This document shows, piece by piece, positions 54,761 to 64,000 of a DNA stretch of 64,000 bases. Where the stretch lies: the NCBI GenBank assembly GCA_030762935.1, contig CM060887.1, positions 9,354,501 through 9,418,500 on the forward strand, read 5' to 3'. The first letter of the stretch is position 1. Each line of letters starts with the position of its first letter. Below the pieces are notes generated by a model. That model ran no database searches and was not told the DNA's origin. It worked only from the letters and a program-made list of their open reading frames with translations. A program made the position numbers and the translations under genes. The stretch is from Hymenopus coronatus. Its lineage: Eukaryota; Arthropoda; Insecta; Mantodea; Hymenopodidae.

Positions 54761-55249
54761 CGATCTCCTGTCCTTTATTCTTCTGTGTTAAACATGCATG
54801 AGAATTTGCATTCAACAGTTTAACAGCCTGACCCAATAATGAAATAGGTTCTTTAAACTATATTATCCCCATGTGTATTAAGTTTAAAACAATTCACAAC
54901 GAAAACAAATTAATTATCTTTGATATTAGTATCCGATTCTTGTAATATCTCGACCGTCGAGATTTTGAGGAAAAGCAATTGTAAGAGATGAATACAATGT
55001 TGATAATTTATGTGTTAGTAACATAGCGAGCAAACTGTAAGTACGTTTATTAGTGCTGCTTTTTGTTATTATATGAATATTATAATTTCTTCAATAATAA
55101 TTACATAACCCTATGGATATTCATTTAGATATGTTAATTCAGAATTATGCGAAGAAGTCTTGTCTTGTAATTAGCGAAGCGGGCCCAATTCGGAACAGGG
55201 AAGTGGCCAAGATCGAGGCGAATTATAAACTTAAATATATCTGCTTATT
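54761..55249. other. Unassigned stretch
   Basis: AT-rich unique DNA. An 81-codon plus frame from 55,113 runs into a family H copy and has no domain. Confidence 0.4.
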
Positions 55250-55888
55250 TATTTCTTTGTTTGTATGGACAGGAGTTGACAAATACTTGCATGAGAAAAG
55301 TATGTTTTTCAAAGCTGAAACCTCAAAAACGATCAACTCCACGAAAAAATGTATCTAACATAAATTGTGTATTTTAACGTGCTCTACATTTTTGTGTGGA
55401 AGTTTTTGTCCATATCTTACGGTTTAGCAGTTTGGCAAAATTCCGTAAAATTCACCAAGAAAGTCTTCAGAGGCTATTCCCAGAAAATTCAAGATATACA
55501 TTTTATTTGTCAGGTAAATATCTTTAATATATGATATTTTAATCAAAATCGTTGGAGCCATTTTTGAAAAAATCAAAATTTCCAAAATAAAACCCATGTA
55601 AAGGGTAGTTTGGGGTGGGGGGATTTTCCCCAAAATCTTCGTGTCGCATCCCTGGAAGATACTAAACTTAAACACCAAGTTTGGTATTTTACCGACTTTT
55701 CTGTTTTGAGTTATCGTGTTCACAGAGACACGGACACACACACATTCGGACCTTTTTCTAAAAATGCTTTTTTTGGATACAGGAGGACCCAAAACATGTA
55801 TTTCCGGTGAAATCTCGGTATCGAATTTTTGGGTGCATTACAATACCATCTCTATATACAATGTACATAGTACGTGTAGAGAAAGTAA
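55250..55888 (-). repeat. Family H copy, 3' end missing
   Basis: Starts TCTTTGTTTGTATGGACAGG and ends with an intact outer palindrome arm ACATAGTACGTGTAGAGAAAGT. About 200 bp of the 3' end is absent. Confidence 0.9.
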
Positions 55889-56479
55889 AAAGGCTAGCAT
55901 TATTAGTTTGGAATTTGAAACGCTGGGCGTTTGGCTGGGAAAAAGCGTGAAACCACGGACAGGACCGGATGTTTGAGCTATATCGTTTACTGTCGTTACG
56001 AGGTGCTCTAATCGACAGGGATTGTTCGGTAAACTAGAATTCCAGAAAAGAATGGCGGAGTAATCTGGAGAAACGGGGCACGTCGCGATAAAGACAGATA
56101 AACATATTTCTCATTGTTCCCGCCACCACAATACGATTGTAGCTTCACAAAGGGATTCAATGCGTCAGAACTGTGCAGTCTTTTGTCCGGCCCAAAGCGC
56201 TGCGAACATAAACATTGAGGTTATATTTCACACCCCATGCTGCTGCGGCATCATCATCCACAGGAGCCCTTTGCCCCTCTACCAAAATACACCACCATAC
56301 ACTTCCAAATATTTGTCTTTCTACGGATTCTATTTTATAAAAGCAATTGAAATTCCGAAAATCCTTTTAAAACATTTTTGAAAGCGTTCCACGGATACAG
56401 AAAGGCCCCAGAGACTATTTTCTGGTGGATTACGGACATCTGTTTCGTTGTACGATAAGCTCTAAAATGAACTTGAAAA
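55889..56479. other. Unique region
   Basis: About 590 bp with moderate GC, including GCTGCTGCGGCATCATCATC. A 73-codon frame (56,160-56,381) has no recognised domain. No gene is called. Confidence 0.3.
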
Positions 56480-57480
56480 ACTCTGATGTGTTTCATTCAC
56501 ATGAAATTCTCTTCATCTCTGCAACACATTATTGTTAAAAAGCGTATGCTTCTATTTACTTCCTGCTAATCGAGAAAAATGAGCAGAAATAGTGTTATTA
56601 CTTGCTTCCTTGTAAATAGAAGCGAAATAAGGGAGTAGCATAGGTTAAAGTGATAGTCAAAAGCTGGTTGGTAAGTGACTGAAGTTCCTTTGTTTGTATA
56701 GACAGGAGTTGACTAATTTCTACATGAGAACCCCAACTACCCTTTACATAAACATTTTTCAAAATGTTTGATGTTCTCAAAAATGGCTCCTACGATTTTT
56801 ATTAAAATGCAATATGTTTAAGATATTTCCATGACTAACGAAATGTTTATCTTGAATTTTCTGGGAATAGCCTCTGACACATCTTCATTCTGACTGACTA
56901 CCATGTATTTTTGTATAATTAGTAAACTGTAAGAGACACACAAAAGAGTAGATTTCATTAAAAAACACAAATTATGTCATACTCTTTTTGTAAAGTTAAC
57001 TATTTTTGAGAAATCCTGGGTTAATTGTTTCAGTTTTCAAGTACTTACTTTTCTCAAACGCGAAGTCATTTTTTTTTTTTTCGTTTCTCTTGTTTACTCC
57101 TAGCAAGTAAAGAGAATCGATTTCAATTATTTCATACAACGGCCGGCTTTTAGCCTCTGCATTCGCTCACACTTATAAAGAAGCAAGCATTAAGACAAGT
57201 AGATGGAAGAATCGTTTGTTTGCGGAACTGCAAGAGAGAGTCATGTGAATGGAACACATCAGATTTTGTAAAGCGTAGTTTGTAATGGAGGAATATCTTC
57301 ACGTCACATCTTTGGAAGATTTGGGATTCGTTAACTATTCACAGACATACAGACTTCTCTCTAAAGCTGTTTTTTATTTAGGGAGTCTCAAAAATGTACT
57401 TCCAATGAAAACTCGATATCAAAATGTTGGGTGGGATGCAATAATTTCCCTGTTTATTATAGATATGTTAGAGAAAATAA
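56480..57480 (-). repeat. Family H copy split by a forward copy
   Basis: Left part 56,480-56,729 (CTGATGTGTTTCATTCACAT to CTACATGAG) and right part 57,273-57,480 (from the GTAGTTTGTAATGG block to a palindrome relic) are both reverse. The middle is missing. Confidence 0.75.
56730..57267 (+). repeat. Family H copy, 5'-truncated, nested
   Basis: Begins AACCCCAACTACCCTTTACA, well inside the element, and ends AGTCATGTGAATGGAACACA then TCAGATTTT. Confidence 0.85.
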
Positions 57481-58052
57481 TAAGTTTCTGCAAGTACTAG
57501 AACTTACGAAAGGAATTAAAAAAGTTGTACATTGTTGGGCAATAATGGGTACAAAAATGTAACTAATAGTGCTGACAACAATCGACTTTTAGCTATCACA
57601 ATATACATAAAGTTTAATATTCATTGTCGTGCTCTCTGTTCAGTTTTGTGTCGATAGCTGATAGAAAATCATGGATAGGCCTAAAGAAAATATTCTACTT
57701 TTACATTTTCGCACGCTACAAGGTAGGTTATAGAACAAAACAAAATCCAGGAAGACTGGTTACCTTTTCAAGTGTGTTCATAGTTTGGGTAGCATCACAA
57801 GATGGATTCCATCATTTGAAGAAGAACGAGAAACCTCTCTCAGGCCGGCCTTGAGACTGTGAACGAGAAAACGATTCATAGAGCGAGCGAGGAACTTGAT
57901 AAGGCAAATCGATAGAATACCGTTCAAATACTAAACATGGAAGTCGGTATCAGTGTGGCAGTATTGGCTTTAGGTACCAGAACTTTTAAAGTTGTGCAAA
58001 ATGGATTCCACATTCTGTAAGCAATGAAGTAAAGAACAGAATGTGCCAGGAT
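57481..58052. other. Unique region
   Basis: A 76-codon plus frame (57,624-57,854) shows no known domain and no good exon borders. Otherwise nothing was recognised. Confidence 0.35.
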
Positions 58053-58891
58053 AATCTGATGTGTTCCATTTCTCTACATCTCTGTAATACACATTATATT
58101 AAAAAAAAAAAAAAACTTATTCTTCTATTTACTTTATGCTAATCGACATAAACATTAGTAGAAATGCTCTTATTACTTGCTTCTTGGTAAGTAGGAGAGA
58201 AATACACTAGGCTAAAGTGATAGTCAAATGTTTTAAAACCTGGTTGTTATGGGATTGAAATCCGTTTCTTTGCATGACCAAGAGTTGACAATTCCCGGAT
58301 GAGAAAAGTTTAAGTATTGTAAAACTGAAACCAATAACAAGAATATCTTGGAAGCTGTCAGCCCCACGAAAAAATGTATATGACAAAAAGTATGTATTCT
58401 TACGAAATCTAAATTTTTTTGTGTTGTAAGTTTTTGTCTATTACGTTTTACCAGTTATGCAAAATTCAGCAAAGTTCATTCAGAATAAAGAGGTTTTCAG
58501 AGGCTATTCTCAGAAAATTGAAAATATACAGTTTATTTATCATGTAAACAAATTTAATATGCGGTATTTTATTCAAAATCGTTAAAGCCTCTTTTGAGAA
58601 AATAAAAAAAATATTCTAAAAATGTTTTCATGTAAAGGGTAGTTGGGAGGGGTTGAATCTTCGTGTCGTATCCTTGGAAGGTACTGAACTTAAATATCAA
58701 GTATCTTATTTAAATTATTTTTGTTTTTGAGCTATGCTGTCTACAGACACACGCGGCCATTTTTCTAATTTTTTTTTCGATTTAGGTGGTCTCAAAACAT
58801 GTATTTCCGGTGAGATCTCGGTATGGAACTTTTAGGTGCAATACAATACCTTTTCTGCACACCATGTACATGGTACGTATAGAGAAAGTAA
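58053..58891 (-). repeat. Family H copy, near full length
   Basis: From TCTGATGTGTTCCATTTCTC (the subterminal hairpin is collapsed) to TGGTACGTATAGAGAAAGTA. All internal blocks are present. Confidence 0.9.
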
Positions 58892-59446
58892 ACATGCTGA
58901 GCGTGTTTTCATTAAACAGCCCAAGCGTGTGTGAACAGTGATGAAACTTTTACTGCTATATCAACGCAACTGCGTGAGGGTAAAGGAGAACAATTTAAGT
59001 TCTTCAACTATTGGTTGACCGCGTTCCAGAAGAAATGTCAATGAATACGGATTGCTATGACTCTTACGTTCTGGACTTTATTTGAAGTGCAGAGGTATTG
59101 GCAATAACAAGAACTTGAAGGCTGTTGTTTTTGCTCGACATATGTTCAGAACAGCTGCAAATTTGAAGAAATTGGAAGTTGCTAGGATCCAGGTGCTTGA
59201 CCGTTCAGCCTATAATTTTACTCTGATCTTGATGTTTCCTTGATTGAAATCTTGGATTTCTGGAAAACATTTTAACGAATGCAGCATTTGCTCCAGCTAT
59301 AACTTGAGCTGCTATACTTCAGTCTGTGTTCAGTTAACGCCTTTTAGAAATGTCACTAACTGCGTGTGGAGAGAAATGACTCTTGCAAAACAATCCTCTC
59401 GTGCATACGATACTGGATAGTGAAAGCCGTGTAAATGTAGACTTTT
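58892..59446. other. Unique region, possible gene relic
   Basis: One plus-strand stretch (about 59,105-59,235) reads NKNLKAVVFARHMFRTAANL then KKLEVARIQVLDRSAYNF. It looks coding-like but is flanked by stops and no family was recognised. It could be a processed pseudogene fragment. Confidence 0.25.
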
Positions 59447-59903
59447 TTAACTTTCTCCACTGTGTATAATAAATAGGGAAAGTATGGTATACCACCCAAA
59501 AATTGGATACAGAAATTTCTCCGTAAATGTTTTGAGAAATGCTGAACCTTAAAAATAATCATTTTTTGAAAAACGTCCGAGAGTCTGAAAACAGTATAAC
59601 TCAAAAAATGAAAAATCGATTAAATATCAAACTTCACGTTTAAGTTTATATCTTCCAAGCATGCAACGTCAATATTTTCAAGAAAATTCACCTACCCTAA
59701 ACTACGCTTCACTTGGAAAAGTTTGAAACTTTTTACTATCTCAAAAATGTATTTTGAATAAAATAAGATGTTTAAAACATATTCATGACAAATAAAATGC
59801 ACATCTTGAATTTCCTGGGAATAGCCTCTAAAGACATCCTCATTATGGATGGATTTTACACAACTGATAAAACAAAGAAACTTACTACATAAAAAGGCAG
59901 TAT
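59447..59903 (+). repeat. Family H 5' half, truncated
   Basis: Starts AACTTTCTCCACTGTGTATA and stops at AAACTTACTACATAAAAA. The palindrome is shortened. Confidence 0.83.
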
Positions 59904-60686
59904 GAAATTTGTGAAACAAATTAGTTAAACATTGTATCGTGTATAAGATTTTGAGTTTGAAAAAATTTTGGAAAGCATGCACATACTTCAGTTTTTTGGT
60001 AGTTAAAGTTCACCAAGTGGGAAAAACAATGTATTTTCTTAAAGTTTAGAATTCTTATTATCAAAGTAAATTTTGAATTGTTCATACTCTTTGATTCAAG
60101 TTTCACAGAAGCATTACGCCAATGCACGAGTGATGTTCATTTCGCAGGAAGCAGTTGAGAAGCAGCATGTCTCCGACACTTGACACTTCTGATAACGCAA
60201 TCAGAAGTAGCCCACTCCTGACACCACCTGCTCATTAGCAAATATCGCACGCTTAAACTCGTGAACTAATTACGTTTCCGTGAGTGTTGTTATTGCTAAT
60301 TACATTGGATATACCCACATTAGCGACTTCTCTACTATCGATCAAAATAATCGCTGTATCATTATTATCGCAGAATTCTTCCCTCCTTAACGAGTACATC
60401 ATGTGTAAGAAACATAGATTTTAATTTACGATTGCAAACAAGTGAAGCAAATCCTAGCGTGAAATAAACAGGGCAGCAACTTAACTAGAGCATTACCACC
60501 CATGGTAAGGAACAAATTATTATTCACTTCATTTGTTAAACAAGGTAATTGACTAAAAATACTGAAAAACAAAACCTACTTATAAAATCACGCGATTGTG
60601 GAATACCAACCTATGAACTGCTTCCAGTTTTCTCGCCTCATAAACTCCAGTTTCAACTTCGGACATATACAAGGATTTATGACAAT
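59904..60686. other. Unique region, candidate regulatory block
   Basis: About 60,130-60,400 has higher sequence complexity and several TAAT motifs: CATTAG near 60,233, TAATTA at 60,268-60,273 and 60,298-60,303, and CATTAG near 60,319. There is also a CACCTG E-box near 60,225. No exon was recognised. A regulatory role is inference. Confidence 0.35.
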
Positions 60687-60795
60687 ATATATAATGTGTT
60701 CCATTCACATGACTTTCTCTGTTCACTATTCTATATTTTGTAAACAAGCATTTCAAAAGTTTATTGTTTTATTCACTTCTTATTAATACATATAC
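60687..60795 (-). repeat. Family H 3'-end fragment
   Basis: AATGTGTTCCATTCACATGA then TTTCTCTGTTCACTATTC and TTCACTTCTTATTAATACAT match the reverse 3' end. A run of about 12 C residues follows at 60,809. Confidence 0.8.
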
Positions 60796-60980
60796 GTTTT
60801 CAATTCACCCCCCCCCCCCCGGCGTTTCGTTGTAGGATTTAGTGAGTAAGATGTTTTCATAACAAACGTGTAGGTATAATGAATTTTCTATTCTTAGCCT
60901 CTGAAGTTCTTGTAAATCATATCGCATCTTTGAAACGTGAGATTTTAAAATCTAGTTAAATATTTATGTGACACTCGTTA
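60796..60980. other. Short stretch with C-run
   Basis: Holds the C-run and a short family-H-like piece (TGAATTTTCTATTCTTAGCC). Nothing else was recognised. Confidence 0.4.
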
Positions 60981-61765
60981 CTTTTTCTAGCGCGTATGTG
61001 CAATGTACTTTTTAGGTAGAGGTTTGTACATATTTCAACCAAAAATTCGATACCGAGATTTCACCGAAAATACATGTTTTGAGATGTCTCCTGAATAAAA
61101 AAAAAAATTGTTTAGAAACATGTTAGTGTGTATGTCTGTGTGAAAAGTCGGTCATACACCAAACTTAGTATTTAAGTTTAGTACCTTCCAAGGGTGCAAT
61201 ACGAATATTTACAGGAAAATCCCCCACATCAAACTACCCTTCACGTGGAAAAGTTTTCGAAAATTGTTGATTTTCTCAAAAAGGCTCAAACGATTTTTAT
61301 TAATATACCTATTGCATGTTCAAAATAATCACATAACAAATAAAATGTGTATTTTGAATGTGTAACAGCTTTTGAAGATTCTTCATTCAGAATAACTTTT
61401 GACAAAAAAGTTACTTCACATAAACAAATGTAGATCCCGTTAAAACGCAATTTTTCATATAGTATTTTTTGTACATTTAAAGATTTTCGAGATATTCCCG
61501 TTATTTGTTTCAATTTTGAACTACCTAAATGTTTCTCAAACAGAAAGACATATTTTGTTTCATCTATATTTTATTTTAGTCCTGGTCATTCAAAGAGAAT
61601 TGAATTTGGATTGTTTAACAGATTTGACTATTGCTTTAACCTAGATTATCTCAAATCTACCTTTTACTTACAAGGTAGCAAGTAATGACACCATTTCTAC
61701 TAAAGTTTATCTCCATTAGCATGAATTAAATAAAACAATCGTTTGTGTAGAGAAAGAGAATGGAA
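60981..61765 (+). repeat. Family H copy, near full length, old
   Basis: Starts ACTTTTTCTAGCGCGTATGT and ends TTTGTGTAGAGAAAGAGAAT. The terminal hairpin is lost at the junction with the next unit. Confidence 0.85.
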
Positions 61766-61963
61766 TTTCAATGTAAATGGCATGGTGACCAGTTGACTAT
61801 CCCTTTAGCCTAGTGTATTCTCCTTCAAGGAAGCAAATAATAAGAACAGTTCTAGTTACGTTTATCTCGATTAGCCTGATGTAGATAAAAAAGTTATCTT
61901 TTGTAAGAATAGCTTGATTTTAGATAGAGGAAGTCATGTGAATGAAACACGTCAGCACTTTTT
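61766..61963 (+). repeat. Family H 3' fragment in tandem
   Basis: Starts with a degraded CATAGCAACCAG block (GCATGGTGACCAGTTGACTA) and ends AGTCATGTGAATGAAACACG then TCAGCACTTTTT. It is joined head-to-tail with the following copy. Confidence 0.83.
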
Positions 61964-62636
61964 ACTTTCTCTATACGTACTATGTACATAGTGTACCGAG
62001 ATTTCACCGGAAATGTATGTTTTAAGACCCCTGAATCCAAAAAAAGCATTTTTAGAAAAATGTCGGTGTGTGTGTGGGCTATGCTGCAAAAACGAAAAAG
62101 ACCGTTAAATACCAAACTTGGTATTTAAGTTTGGTATCGTCCAAGGATGCGACACGAAGATTTAAAAAAAAAAAAAATCCCCCCACCCCAATAGGAATAG
62201 CCTCTGAAGACTACTTTATTCTGGATGAATTTTACGGAATTTTGCATAACTGCTAAACCGTAAGAGATGAACAAAAACTTACCACACAAAAAATGTAGAG
62301 CACGTTAAAACACACAATTTACGTTATATACATTTTTGTCGTGGAATTGATAGTTTTTGAGATATTCTTTGTTTTTGGTTTCAGCTTTGAAAAACATACT
62401 TTTCTCATATAGGAATTTGTCAATTCCTGTCCATACAAACAAAGGAACTTCAGTCACATAGCAACCAGTTTTTGACTATCACTTTAACCTATAGTACTCC
62501 CTTATTTCGATTCTACTAACAAGGAAAGCAAGTAGCAATACTATTTCTGCTAATTTTTCCTAGATTAGATGAAATAAATAGAATAATTTGTTGCAGAGAT
62601 GTAGAGAAAGTCATGTGATTGGAACACAATTTTTTA
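61964..62636 (+). repeat. Family H copy with central deletion
   Basis: Starts ACTTTCTCTATACGTACTAT, but the inner palindrome arm runs straight into TACCGAGATTTCACC. It jumps from CCCCACCCCAATAG to GAATAGCCTCTGAAGAC, removing about 180 bp. It ends AGTCATGTGATTGGAACACA. Confidence 0.89.
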
Positions 62637-62666
62637 TTCAGAATGTGTGAAAAAATGCATTTCATG

Positions 62667-62738
62667 AAATTCGGTATCAAACTTTTGGATTGAGTAAAAT
62701 ACTTCTACTGTTATAAGTACGTGGTAGAAAAAGAAAAT
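62667..62738 (-). repeat. Family H palindromic-end fragment, old
   Basis: GCATTTCATGAAATTCGGTA TCAAAC and then GTACGTGGTAGAAAAAG match the reverse 5' end. Confidence 0.6.
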
Positions 62739-63478
62739 ATTGTGAAGCTTAATGGATAGAAATTACTTCAGTATTTTATAATTAGTCAGTGATTTTTTTT
62801 TTTCCTTTTATTTCTGCACAATTCTGTTTTCTTCAATTTCCCTCTGATGCATGTTCAGATATTTTAAAGTGAAAAACACTGCAGAGGTGAAACGGAAAAT
62901 GTTGACTGATAAATTACTGGTCTATATTTACGGCTTGACAAATAAACTTTCCAAACAACGATTGCTCTGTCGTGTCCATTAAAATTAATGTACTTGCACC
63001 TGCAGTCGAATTTTTTTAGAATAAACACAACACACAGCCTCCGTTAATAAGCATCAATCCGATCGGAAACTAACTTGTGAATAAAAAATCATACGACGTG
63101 ATGAACTGCAGCAGGGACTCCCTCCAAACGGAAAAGGTAACAATATCAGCGCTTTGATTTGTTTTGTTGGTAACACCTCTTCTTCCTATACACAGGCGGG
63201 ATTGCTTTATCATGCTGATATCGCTACGGAAACGCGTGAAAACAAATTTTGTTGCAGATAGGAGAGTGCGGTTTTATTAAAAATGCATGTTCCAGCTAGG
63301 TGACCCGGAGGTTCGCCGGAAAAGTAATATCTGCCCATGACCAGATTTCGATAGCTCGATACGAAACCTATTTTCTAGGCTTTCCAATAAAATAAATTTG
63401 CGGATGACGTGGATGGAATATAAACCTTTGTTGCGTGTGTTATGGCAAATCTCAACACCGAGTGATACAGAAATGATA
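62739..63478. other. Unique region
   Basis: Contains CATTAAAATTAATG at 62,977-62,990, two inverted ATTAA motifs with a 2-bp spacer, as in paired homeodomain sites. A 74-codon minus frame (63,277-63,501) has no domain. No gene is called. Confidence 0.3.
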
Positions 63479-64000
63479 AAAATCTGATGTGCTCCATTCA
63501 CATGACTTTCTCTACATCTCTGTAAAAATTAAGTTATGCTTCTATGTACTTCAACCTGATCGAGAAAAAATTACCAGAAATAGTTTTATTACTTGATTCC
63601 TTTAAGTAGAAGCGAAATAAGGGTGCACCATACGTTAAAGTGATAGTCAAAAGCTGGTTGCTGGTTCCTTTGTTTATATGGACAGGAGTTGGCAAATTCC
63701 TGTATGAGAAAAAGTTGTTTTTTGAAGCTGAAACCAAAAACAAGGAATATCTAAAAAACAATCAACTCCACGAAAGAAATGTATATAACATAAATTGTGT
63801 GTTTTAATGTGAACCACATTTTTGTATGGTAAGTTTTTGTCAATTTCTTACGGATGCCAAATTCCGTAAAATTCATCCAATATAAAAGTCTTCAGAGGCT
63901 ATCCCAGAAAATTCAAGATATACAATTCAGGTAAATATCTTTAATATACGATAATTCAATCAAATTCGTTATAGCCATTTTTTGAGAAAATAAACATTTT
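63479..64000 (-). repeat. Family H copy cut by window end
   Basis: Begins TCTGATGTGCTCCATTCACA and continues in order to AGCCATTTTTTGAGAAAAT. The palindromic end lies beyond the window. Confidence 0.92.

Noticed and set aside
57624..57854. 76-codon plus frame as an exon
   Set aside because: Border splice signals are weak and the peptide has no recognised family.
1..64000. CRISPR array or bacterial origin
   Set aside because: The recurring unit is long, in both orientations and irregularly spaced. The DNA shows eukaryotic retrotransposons and a spliced homeobox-type gene.
1..64000. Autonomous Helentron gene (Rep/helicase)
   Set aside because: No frame long enough or with helicase or Rep motifs exists; family H copies here are all non-coding.
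1..64000. LTR retrotransposon or endogenous viral copy
   Set aside because: No long terminal repeats, gag, protease or integrase motifs, or viral proteins were found. The reverse transcriptase pieces are all non-LTR type.

Overview
This is AT-rich animal nuclear DNA, almost certainly from an insect with a large, repeat-laden genome. The signs are an intron-containing LIM-homeobox exon, mariner/Tc1 relics, several LINE remnants and tRNA-derived SINEs. A polyneopteran such as a cockroach or termite is my guess; it cannot be settled from the sequence. There are no operons, no CRISPR and no intact viral genes. Nearly all short open frames are chance frames inside repeats.

The window is dominated by one dispersed repeat, here called family H (my working label). 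More than 70 copies and fragments occur on both strands, and they make up well over half of the window. A full copy is about 800-900 bp. It begins with a palindrome of about 42 bp (ACTTTCTCTACA...TATAGAGAAGGT). It then carries a TG/GTCT microsatellite at a fixed place, an internal hairpin (ATACCAAACTT/AAGTTTGGTAT), a T-run near its middle, and a subterminal TGTAGAGAAAGT complementary to its first 12 bases. It ends with a small hairpin (ATGTG/CACAT) and CAGATTTTT. This asymmetric layout resembles non-autonomous Helentrons (HINE/DINE-1 type), but no Rep/helicase gene is in view. Copies sit between T5 runs, often inside other copies, and form head-to-tail, half-unit and solo-end arrays.

Layout: 0-6.3 kb holds family H copies, a 92-bp tRNA-derived insertion and a 277-bp SINE. 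6.3-9.35 kb is mostly non-H DNA with two LINE tails, a long-TIR mariner deletion derivative and another SINE. 9.35-20 kb holds H copies interrupted by a pair of ~140-bp inverted repeats, two LINE fragments, a possible Crypton-like recombinase frame and a foldback mariner. 20-29.2 kb holds H copies, three SINE families and a GC-richer unique block at 21.7-22.1 kb.

The one gene recognised with confidence is on the minus strand at 29,399-29,571. It is the first LIM-domain exon of a Lim1 (LHX1/LHX5-type) homologue, with an ATG, a complete set of LIM zinc ligands and a GTGAGT splice donor. The next exons would lie at lower coordinates and are not recognised within 29 kb, so the intron is very long or leaves the window. 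A possible phase 0-0 exon of unknown identity lies at 31,477-31,674 on the plus strand.

31.7-49.8 kb is a dense thicket of nested H copies, including a nested insertion with its own empty site (48,029-48,863) and an array of 5' half-units (47.25-49.77 kb). 49.8-64 kb alternates H copies with unique blocks. One holds a LINE tail, and one at 60.13-60.40 kb has several homeodomain-type TAAT motifs. The unique blocks are candidate regulatory DNA around Lim1, but that is inference only.
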